Below, piece by piece: positions 21,047 to 30,281 of a DNA stretch of 64,000 nucleotides (the first letter of the stretch is position 1; the number at the start of each line of letters is the position of its first letter). Location of the stretch: assembly GCA_963920575.1 (NCBI GenBank), contig OY986967.1:12022061-12086060 (forward strand), given 5' to 3'. Position numbers and translations under genes: made by a program. This DNA is from Narthecium ossifragum. Taxonomy: Eukaryota; Streptophyta; Magnoliopsida; Dioscoreales; Nartheciaceae. Under the pieces are notes generated by a model that saw nothing but the letters and a program-made list of their open reading frames with translations, was not told where the DNA came from and made no database searches.

Positions 21047-22594
21047 TGATCGCTCGCAAACGTCGTCGTTAAAACGTCGCTAACCTCAATTAAATCTTAA
21101 ATTTATATCCTTGTTCAATCACTAATACTACTAGGTAGACTAGTGGTGAAATCCGGAGTCGAACCACAGGGAATTACTAGGAAAACCAAAATCGATTCTC
21201 AAAACTCTTGATCTAAATCAAACACTTCACTGATAGATTGATCTAACTGAAATTATCTAAGAAAGCAAAAGAAAATATTATGGTTTTAATCAGATGGAAA
21301 AAGATGTCTTAGGAAATACACAATCCACCCTAGTTTCACCCTTAATCTTGCATAGTTATCATCTTGATCACTTCTCTAAGTATTATGGATCGTATGGCTA
21401 CAAGCTCACACGAATCCCTAAAAGAAGGTTTTATGTTCCCTACGGCATAACCTATCTTTGTTTGGCATAAATCATCTTTGGTCCTACCATTATCTTAAGT
21501 TATTCTACTCCTAATGACCTTAGCATGTCTTATCTTCACGTAGCATAAATTATCTCAAAGGTAAATCACAAACCACATGCAAACTATCTCATGAATCTCT
21601 ACACTCAAGTACAACCATCATGTAGGACTAATAATACGTCAACGGAACTCTGTTCCTTCAACTCTATAATCATTAAAACCATATTCATGAGATTATACTT
21701 AGAGAAGTTCACAAAAATCCAACTAAGAAAGATCAAAAGTTACACTAGGGTTTCATGGTATTCCTAAGAACAAGAAAACTAGCCACTCATCTCTCGGAAA
21801 TCAGCCATAGGTGTAGAAGATGAAGCCGTCGATCCCCACGGAAAGATCACCGTCTTCAAAACCCTAACCTTCTCCTTCAAAAGTGCTCCAAAAGAAGATA
21901 TTTTTCGGCTGAAAGACCCCTTTTTATATTAGAAACCCTCAACCTGCGAATTAGGAGTCCTAACAGAGGTTAAACTCTAATTTCCCTAATTTTCGGGTCG
22001 CTGACGTCGTCGGAGAGATCGATCGATCGGACTTCCCAGTTTGACTGGGTTAATAACTGCCACGTCATCAGCTTCCTTATTTTTCAACTTCTACTCGGAA
22101 TTCCGATTTGTAATCAACTTTGAAGCCAATATGTATGGAATCTGGGAAAGTCTTCAACAGAAAAGTGCTAGATCTGGAAGTCTTTTGTCATCTGCACTTT
22201 ATTTCATAATATTCTAATTAATGTAGAATATTTGGCGAATATTCTATTCAGCATCGATGGAGCAGCTTTCCAGCTTGTAAATCTTCATCTATTCTTCAAA
22301 CTGTCATCATACCATCAGGAATCTCGCAATGTGTCCAACAGCAACGTTGTAGATCTCTGAGTTTTCTATATTGTCCCAAAATTTCAGAATATTTAGAGTT
22401 TCAGAGATTATATGGCGAATAGTTTCCCAATGGTCGACGAAGCTGTATTTTTCTTCATTTTAGCCGAATTTCTTGTATCTCTTCTCAAACCATGATTAAA
22501 CCTGAAATCAAGCAACATGATATCAAATACACCTACTCTAGGCCTAGCAAAGGTAATTTAAGGGGTTTAATTAGGAATAATTAGTGACTTATCA
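21047..22594 (-). repeat. 3' LTR b of A (L1)
   Basis: 1548 bp. It shares specific variants with LTR c (CACGGAAAGATCACCG, CGGCTGAAAGACCCC). It lacks about 15 bp in its palindrome block (GAGAGATCGATCGATCGGACTT) where LTR c has two separate units. Confidence 0.9.
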
Positions 22595-24126
22595 CACCCC
22601 CTAACTTACACTTTGCTAGTCCTCGAGCAAAGAAAAGATAAAAAGAAAGCAATAAATCTAACTAGCCACTTTCGTAGGTCTCACGATTGCACTTAGCATG
22701 TGCAACAAGCCTTTAAACCCCTGGGTTACCACAGTGGAGGAGTTATAGTCTCCTGAGGGTTTTCAGGGATGACACCCACAAACATCTATACATTCCCTTG
22801 AATATATTATTTGAAATCAATCATAATACTCATCAACTCTAATGCATGAAATAGAAATAATATCCATGAATATATTCTTCTACCCATAGCAAGATAAAAT
22901 GATAGCAAATTAATGCATGCCAAACATATTTCCAACACTTCAACATATTTAACTACAATTAAGAACAACTTTAACACTCCTGTGTGTGAAAAGGGTTCCA
23001 CATGTCTCAAAATATCAATTATATCCACACACTTCAACCATTCAAGAATACGAACTTGGCCAAGTACATATTTTCATTCACTACTTTGCAATCTTTTTTT
23101 TCATTTTTTTTTTCATATATGACATGTGCAATGTTATGATTTCTTAAGCTTTCTTCATGGTCCATGTAACGAGGTTCAAGCCAGTGACTCCCAAACCAGA
23201 CGGTTTTAGGGCACTAAGTGTAGAACACTCTTCAGACTCTAATGCTCAAAACATGAAGGCTACAAATCATAACTAGTCATTTTTCAGGAATTTCAACTAT
23301 TTTACGCGAACAACACACCTTGTTAGGCACATTGCCCGGTTACTAAGTATGAAACCCTTTTTGCATATAGAGCTTTTTTTTTTTTTTCAAATGCATATTT
23401 TTCATGTAACCTAGCATAAGATCATAATTCCATCATAGTATCATGTTTAGAATCTAATTTCAACTCATCAACATGTGGAAGTGAACATGTGCATTAGGAT
23501 ATGTCAAATCATCCTTAATTCGTGGCAAAAGTGTTGAAGTATAGAAATAATATCATACATAGCAAAAATTTAGCTATTTCTTATATCACATATGAGATCA
23601 GAATAAATCATAAATTATATTTCTAAATCAAGCATCTTTCATCAATAAATATCACAATTTCATTCTCATGACATAACTCAAGGGTGTATAAAGTTGGTTA
23701 TCAGAAAAATATTAGCATGAAATTTATGAATGCTATCCCCCAACTTAAATGTAATTGTCCCCAATTACACTAAGTCATAAAAATAAAGCAAGGAATAAAG
23801 GGTAGAGATAACCAGTATGAAAGCCTCAACAATAGATTTCTCTCGCTTTAGATATACCCAGCATCGCCATAATAGAATAAATACTTCCTTCCCCCCATAA
23901 CCTGTCACAGAAATATATACCTTTCCAAAAAGATCAAATATAACAAATAAAAGTCCAAAAAGGTATTAAAATCAGAGAAAATTTCGGCAGGATCTCCTTT
24001 GTATTTTCATGATATATCAATCCTGTACAAGCCTTCATCCCACAAAAATTAAATTATAGACATGAAAATATTAAGATACAGGAAATTATCCATGCACAAC
24101 ACCAAAAATATTCAGCATCCATAATA
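22595..24126 (-). other. 3' untranslated region of A with two polypurine tracts
   Basis: On the minus strand the terminal polypurine tract AAGTTAGGGGGTG (22607-22595) abuts LTR b. A second tract, ATTTAAGTTGGGGGATAG, lies near 23735-23752 and is preceded by the palindrome AATTGGGGACAATT. One copy of the unit TAACCGGGCAATGTGCC...AATTCCTG lies at 23287-23350. The rest is AT-rich and I see no gene. Confidence 0.7.
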
Positions 24127-24985
24127 TCATCCTGATTGAAAATCGGGACCGTCCGATTCGAAATCGAAGCTACGTAGCATCTGGATTGTGTTGGCAGCCA
24201 ACGGACGGCTGAGAGCCCGCCGGCGATGGGTCAACGGTGAAACGGCTTCGCCGGAGGACGGGAAGGGTGGGGATGGAGTCGTGGAAGCCCAAGGATACCT
24301 CCACGGTGGTCTGATCGAAGAATGGAGACCTATACGCGACAGATTGGAGGTGATCGGCTCGGAGGAAGACAATCGGCGGAATCGGATTCCGATGATCGGA
24401 GCTCCAATCAAGGATGGAAAGGGGTGAGGAAGGATCGTGGAGGCATGGGGAATGGTCCTATGATGTTGGATTGAGGAATTGAGCTTCCAGACGGTGCAAT
24501 GAAGGTAGTCGGAGCGATGGTGTCGTCGGAGCCGGAAGCCGAGGATCCCAGAGGAAAGGAAGGGATTTGATGGTGGCGGAAGCGTCGTGGAGATGGGAGG
24601 AAGCTTTTGGAGGTTTTTGGGGGCGGTGAACGGCCGTGGATGATGGTGAAGACGATGGCGGGGGGCTCACCGGCGTCGGAGGAGAAGGTGGCGAGGGAAA
24701 TGAAGGACGGGGATGAATAGGTGGAAGGTTGGCGGAGGTATCAGTGGTATTTTTAGGGGCTGGGGACGACCGGAGAGGTGGCGACGGGCGGCGGTGGTCG
24801 TCGGCTCGGGGATGAGCCGACGAGCCGGGACGACGAGCCGCGGGGAGAAGAAAAGAGCGAGAGGAGAGAGAAAACTCAAAGAAAATAAAGAAACTTCGGA
24901 AAAATAGGAAAAAGATGGAAAAAAAAATGAAAACAAATCATGGAAATTCCTAAAAATTAAGGAAAATGCGGGAAAAAATGTAAAA
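24127..24985 (-). other. GC-rich module of A shared with B and K
   Basis: On the minus strand, starting just after GGGAGGCAACCCAAG (24997-24983), a GC-rich block carries GGCTCGTCGTCCCGGCTCG, then TCCTCCGACGCCGGTGAGCC, then short frames rich in Ser and Pro. The same block in the same order is in B (37745-38545, plus) and K (57960-57095, minus), but not in D. No reading frame is conserved between the three by eye. It may be a captured host exon or 5' untranslated sequence, or an env-position relic. Confidence 0.6.
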
Positions 24986-25079
24986 CTTGGGTTGCCTCCC
25001 AACAAGCGCGCAATTTTAAGTCTTTCGCTCGATTTCCCGCAAAGGTGCCATTATAGCATGGATCCGTCTAATGACGGAA

Positions 25080-26069
25080 TCAATCACCCCACTTAAAATA
25101 ATTTCCTCCATATAATGCTTGAAACCAAACCCAACCCCACAGTAAATCAAGTAGTTGATGATGTAGGCTAACAAAGTCTTTCCTCCCAACAAGAGAACTA
25201 GAGACTCCACCCTCTATAAAAGGCAACCTATCGTCATGTTTCATCTTGCACCCCGGTCTACAGTATGTGTCCTCAAGAATAGTGAAACTATCAATCGGGT
25301 GAATCGGAAGTGAAAGGTCAAATATAGATAAAGGACGCGGTGAAAGCAGTGATGATGGTGCAGATATAGAGAAAAGAGGACGTGGCTCAACCTTAGGATA
25401 TACTGCCGCATCTGTACAAAGGTGAGTGTCGGCATAATAAGCACACAATTGGCCCGTATCTATCACAGGTGCGGGAGCAAAAGATAGCGGTGAAAGGGGT
25501 TCAACCATCCCAGAAATAGTTTTTATTTCCGCAATATGCCGATCGAGTGATTGGTCGGACAAGATGTGTGTTTTGATATCATATTTCGATTGTGCGGTGT
25601 TCAAATCAACATCATCATCAGAATCAGAAGCATAGGCATTCAAGATAGCAAATAACCTATCATTCTCCACTTCAACATCATCATCCTCAGAATCCTCAAA
25701 CTCATACTCATTCAGAATCACAGCCAATCTAGCATTATGCAATTCAACATCATAATCATCATTGTCAGAATCATATTCCTTCAAAATCTCAGATACTCTA
25801 TCATTGTGCAGTGTAGCATCACCATCATCAGAGTCATAATTCCTCAAAATCTCAGATAATCTATCAATCAATATAACATGAGATTTATCATCACAGCCGT
25901 AAGTCAAACTATCAACACGAAAGCATTCATTCTCACGCTTAGGTAAACATGTAGTCTTAAAGATGTTCAGTTTAACATGCATATTACCAAAAGAGACATT
26001 CATGACACCAGTTCGACACTGAATATTGGCATTTGCAGTGGCCAAAAAGGGGCGTCCAAAGATGATAGG
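25080..26069 (-). pseudogene. A: protease C-terminus fused to acidic repeat region, pol missing
   Basis: Reading resumes after D with PIIFGRPFLATANANIQCRT and VMNVSFGNM, the C-terminal part of the Athila-type protease, which directly continues the frame ending HCRKTV at 31943. Then come four imperfect acidic units of 20-24 residues (about 25875-25590), such as DRLSEILRNYDSDDGD and DRVSEILKEYDSDNDDYD. A Pro/Ser-rich stretch and the end LYGGNYFKWGD follow. K has only one such unit (NINDMLNEYYDIDND) at the same place and then reverse transcriptase. Here no polymerase motif is present, so pol was lost while the acidic unit multiplied. Confidence 0.8.
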
Positions 26070-26074
26070 CACAG

Positions 26075-27319
26075 TGATGAGAATGCATAATGTTATATTT
26101 TTATCCCTTAATACTTAGTCTCCTATGCTTATTAAGTTCCTAAATACACTCATTATTCTTATATTTTGATTTAGGATGCAATGGAAGTCCTTAAGTCGAA
26201 AAGAAGGTGAAAAGAGGGCTTGGATCAACTTTAAAGATTTATCTGTACCTGCTCATGAAGAACCAGAGGATGTGCCATACATGGTTGGAAAGCTCTTGAA
26301 GTCTAGATTCAGGAAAATTTTACGGTTCGTGATTCCGAGTTTCCTAGAGGAAGTTACGGCAATTTCAGTACCGATGCGCAGTCTGAATGGCAGAAAGGAA
26401 AATAAGCTGGAAGTCCGAGCGAAGGTCCGATCGATCGGACCTGGCAAAACAGTGACAGAACATGTAGTTTTTAGCTGAATATGGTTCGATCGATCGAACC
26501 ATCACTCTTACTGAGCCCGATCGATCCGACTCCTAGAGTTGGATCTATCGGACTCAAAAATACCCAGAGAATGTGGATTTTTATGCATCCGATCGATCCA
26601 GCACTTAAAGTTCGATCGATCGGACTTGGGAATTAAAGTTGACAGAACGTATGCTTTCTAAAGGAGCAAAGTTCGATCGATCCATCCATCGATCGGACTC
26701 GGGCGTGACTACAAGTCTATTATTCATTGCGATCTACTGCTAGGTTGGATATCAAATCCGAAATTGTTTGATCCCTCTAATCTGCGAAGCAACTAGGATC
26801 TAATAATTTACTGCTGATCAGATCTTGTTAGATCTTAGGAAGAATATTCAACTAGATTAAATGCAACCGCTTGTGCTTGTGTTGTTTAGCTTCATCGATC
26901 TCCCTATTCTTAATGCTGCTACTAGATTAAATCTACAGCGCTTGTCTTAGGTTGTCTAGTAGTTAGGGTTGATTAGATCGCTTGTTTCTAATTAACTATG
27001 ATCGAGGAGAGATTCGAATTTAATTCGAACGGTGAATATTCATGGTATGAATTGATTGATACTTGCATCTATGATCAGTTGTTGGATTCCGATGGTGGAT
27101 GTTGACTCAGACCAAGCTTTGTTCTCTTGATTCAACTTGTTTCTTTTATTTAGATTATTTCTTTATTGTTTTTCCTCACGTTTAAAAACCCCCCCTATCT
27201 TTGTTCACTAAGCACAAAACTAGACTGAACACTCTTCGTGGGATCGACTCGTACTCGCACTACTACATTTGTTTTGAAGAGTATTGGATTTATTTTTGAG
27301 TGCCTGCGACAACACATCA
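26075..27319 (+). repeat. 5' LTR of D (L2) with 411-bp deletion
   Basis: It matches 30282-31937 up to GACTACAAGT and resumes at CTATTATTCATTGCG. The missing segment contains the end of the palindrome array, the TATA box TATAAATAGG and the likely transcription start. AGT is present at both edges, fitting deletion between short repeats. Confidence 0.9.
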
Positions 27320-27324
27320 AATTT

Positions 27325-27341
27325 TGGCGCCGTTGCCGGGG
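27325..27341 (+). other. Primer-binding site of D (tRNA-Asp)
   Basis: TGGCGCCGTTGCCGGGG, perfect, starting 6 bases after the LTR end. Confidence 0.9.
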
Positions 27342-27384
27342 AGTGATTCTAGTTGATTTTTGTGCTTATAGTGACCTTTATTTT

Positions 27385-27385
<1 letters not shown>

Positions 27386-27416
<31 letters not shown>
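27386..27416 (+). repeat. Run of 31 A in the D leader
   Basis: An uninterrupted A run lies between the primer site and the ATG at 27434. Neither the A nor the B leader has one at this place. Confidence 0.9.
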
Positions 27417-27418
<2 letters not shown>

Positions 27419-27433
27419 GAGAACCCCTTGGCT

Positions 27434-28612
27434 ATGGACCCGAATTATAATATGCCACCGGGTGACATATGGAATGATGATTTGCCTTTTGGTTATGAAC
27501 CCGTTTACAATAATGACACATATGGTTTCTCAAACCCGGCCTATGATTCATATTCATATTCTTATGATTCGGATTTTAGAGATCATACCGACCCTAGTTG
27601 GCAGTTTCATGGTTTCCCAAACCCGGCCTATGATTCATATTCATATTCTTATAACTCGGATTTTAGAGGTCATACCTACCCTAGTTGGCAGTTTCAAGCA
27701 CAAATGCAAGAGATTCTGAAGGTAATGGAAGAAAATACTAATTCCTTAAAAGAAATGCGTAATTCTTCGGCTGAGGAAAGATTTCCTAGGGAACGTGACG
27801 AAGTTGAGAACCCCTTCACTGCTCAGTCACAAATGCATCAAGAGCCATCTTTGGAAGATATAGTTCAATCTCTTGCTACTAATGCTTTGCAATTGCAACA
27901 GGATACAAAACAATTTCAACAGGAGACGAAGGCTAGTATTCAAAGATTGAAACATCAGGTAGGCCAGATGGCGACTGCAATCAGCAATATAGAGGCGCAA
28001 AATTCGGGAGAATTACCCTCTCAAACGGTTGGAGATGCTTCGAGGGAATTTCTACAAAATGCAGATGAAGAAGCTGTCCAGTCTAGGCAAATCGACCGCC
28101 GAGAACACAAGGAGCACTTATTCGAAGAACCTCCTCTAGCTGAAGTTGAAACCATTCCTGTTACACCGCGAGGTATATTTCCTGTGACTATCTCATCTTC
28201 TTTAGTGGTTAAAAAGGAGATGACCTTAGTAGATATTTTCATATCTCGACGGATTTATTATCGATCATGTAATCTTGACATCTTTGACATTCCGAACGAC
28301 GACATTATTAATAGTTCAATGGATGATTCGATTATAGTTGAGCATAATGTTGACTCCTTTCTTCCTGATCACCATGATGACATGCATTTTTGTTTGAGAG
28401 ATCTAGCTATCTTGTTTACTGGTGTTAGTATGGAAAAGCTAAATCTCAGTTTTGAAATATGCCACTTGAGTTCATATGTTAAATTAACCTTGCTAGCACT
28501 ATTGAGGTTAAATATCCATATTATGGCATCCATTGATTTTGCATACCATCGTGCTAGAGAACGGCCACCGAGGGCACGATTAAAACTTTTTCTATTGTAT
28601 ATAGTAGTTTAG
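27434..28612 (+). CDS. D protein: gag-tail-like, no zinc knuckle
   Basis: An intact frame of 392 residues starts at ATG 27434 (MDPNYNMPPGDIWNDDLPFG); ATG and context match the B frame at 36549 (MANFYMPPG). Residues about 31-88 are two exact-length 29-residue units containing NPAYDSYSYSY and HTYPSWQF. In full Athila gag, the stretch just after the zinc knuckle reads YNPGWRNHPNFSW, which these units resemble. Residues about 140-200 form a likely coiled coil (LQLQQDTKQFQQETKASIQR) ending in LPSQ, also found in gag of A and K. Capsid core, knuckle, protease and polymerase are absent. It may join particles of a partner element; this is inference. The last 100 residues have no recognisable domain. 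Confidence 0.65.
   Translation: MDPNYNMPPGDIWNDDLPFGYEPVYNNDTYGFSNPAYDSYSYSYDSDFRDHTDPSWQFHGFPNPAYDSYSYSYNSDFRGHTYPSWQFQAQMQEILKVMEENTNSLKEMRNSSAEERFPRERDEVENPFTAQSQMHQEPSLEDIVQSLATNALQLQQDTKQFQQETKASIQRLKHQVGQMATAISNIEAQNSGELPSQTVGDASREFLQNADEEAVQSRQIDRREHKEHLFEEPPLAEVETIPVTPRGIFPVTISSSLVVKKEMTLVDIFISRRIYYRSCNLDIFDIPNDDIINSSMDDSIIVEHNVDSFLPDHHDDMHFCLRDLAILFTGVSMEKLNLSFEICHLSSYVKLTLLALLRLNIHIMASIDFAYHRARERPPRARLKLFLLYIVV
27524..27697 (+). repeat. Tandem 87-bp duplication in the D coding region
   Basis: Units 27524-27610 and 27611-27697 begin GGTTTCTCAAACCCGGCC and GGTTTCCCAAACCCGGCC and differ at only a few bases. The length is a multiple of three, so the frame is kept. B has a single copy. 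Confidence 0.95.
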
Positions 28613-30281
28613 TTTGCTTTATTTACTTTCTTGTGTGCTTGAGAATGCTTGAATTATTTTTAGGTTGTGTGCTTGCATGTTTGCTTTTGTTTTGCTTTGC
28701 TTTGCTTTTGCTTTGTAGGTGATCGAGCATTCCCTATCATACCTGAAGAATTCGCCCAGCCATGGTGGTCATGGAAATTCAAAGTTTGGCGACTCCCACA
28801 GTATTCAAAGAAGAAAGCATGCAGTCGAGCCAATGACAATAAACAAAAGCGCTGCTTGGGAGGCAACCCAAGGGGAGTTCGTTCCTTTCTCTTTTTAGTC
28901 ATTTTTTGCTTTTCTTTGCATTCCACCTTACATTGGGGACAATGTCAGTTTCAAGTGTGGGGGGGGAGATCTAGGTTGCATATGCCATGAGCGAGAACTA
29001 GTTAAGCTTGACATATTCATAACATGATTGAATGAGTAATTTTGCGACTTGGAATTAATTAGTTGAGTTATTTTCCTTGAGATGGTAGTGACTAAATGAG
29101 TAGACAAAAGCTGGTGAGATTTTGAGCCTTTAGACTGACACATTCATATCAGTCTCACTAATTTCTTTCATGAGAGATATTCTTCCATGGATTTATTTTT
29201 CTAGAACTTGCTTTGATTCTATTCGAGGTCACATTGACACATGCAGACATGAACATGATTAAGGCCATCTTTGTTTTAAGCTACATAAGCCAAATAGCCT
29301 ACCTTGCAATTAATTTTCTCTTTTGCTAAACACCTTTGAGCTTTATTGACTTCATTGTTAACCCACATGACAAGCTTTAACCCTGAAAAATAATCCCAAT
29401 ACCCAAGTCATAGGACTAGTGGAGCATTGATCATCATTATGACATGTATGGGTGCAATAGTTCAAGTGTGGGGGTGTTTGGATTTGTGGTATGGCCATGA
29501 TTGGTGAAGTGGAGTTTATTTTTCATACTCAATTCATGAGTATGTTGTTTCTGAAAAAAAAAAATAAAAAAAAAAGGAAAAGAAAGTGAAGGAGGAAACT
29601 GTTTTTCATGTTATAAAATGTGTTTATGAATCCTCCTAATACTCCAAAAAAGGGGTATGTCTATGTATGATTTCTACAAAAGGTGGAAGTTGTTGCAAAA
29701 GATTGTTCACTATTTCAGTAAAAAGTATTCCTTTGAACAATCTCTTTGCCAAGGTCGTAATGCTATATGGTTCGAGTATGTTAAAGCCAAGTTGAAGAAG
29801 TTGCTGAACGGAGTGATTGGTTGTACATGTCTTATTGATGCATTTTTGCTCCATTAGTTCCATTGGCTTTTGAGCTACATTCCCAAATATTTCCTACCTT
29901 GATCCTAGACCCCATTACAACCTTTTGAAGTCCTTATGATTTGTGTTATGCATGTGATTCTAGTGGTGGAGAATGAGAAGATATGCAAGCTTATGGTACA
30001 TCATTTTCATTGGAATGAATTTGAGTGAAATACATACCCTTCAAACACATGAGAGTTGAGTGTTAATTTCCGTGAGGGTCTACTTATTTATTTTGCTTCA
30101 TCTTCAAGTGAAAATGCTTACTGATTGATTTTTAAGTTGTTTAAAAATATTTGTTCATGATGTGTTATGAGTTGTGAAGAGCTTAATTGTTCTTTGTTGA
30201 TGGTGTTGCAACCTTGATATCTTGAGTAGAGTGAATTTTAGTTTTGCCCGAGGACGAGCAAAAGCTAAGTGTGGGGGAATT
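28613..30281 (+). other. 3' region of D with three polypurine-like tracts
   Basis: Noncoding. It contains GGGAGGCAACCCAAG (28858-28872), also in A, B and K. TTCAAGTGTGGGGGGGGAGA (28949-28968), preceded by ACATTGGGGACAATGT, is the typical Athila internal tract. A second tract, TTCAAGTGTGGGGGTG, lies at 29461-29476, and the terminal one, CTAAGTGTGGGGGAATT, abuts the 3' LTR. A further A-rich run lies at 29554-29582. No gene seen. Confidence 0.75.

Noticed and set aside
22807..23122. Short frames in the AT-rich 3' region of A
   Set aside because: Not conserved in the matching regions of B and K, and lacking any motif.
24667..25005. 112-residue minus-strand frame in A as an envelope-like protein
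   Set aside because: It has hydrophobic stretches from T-rich DNA, but the B and K copies of the same block do not keep the frame, and no signal peptide or transmembrane arrangement is convincing.
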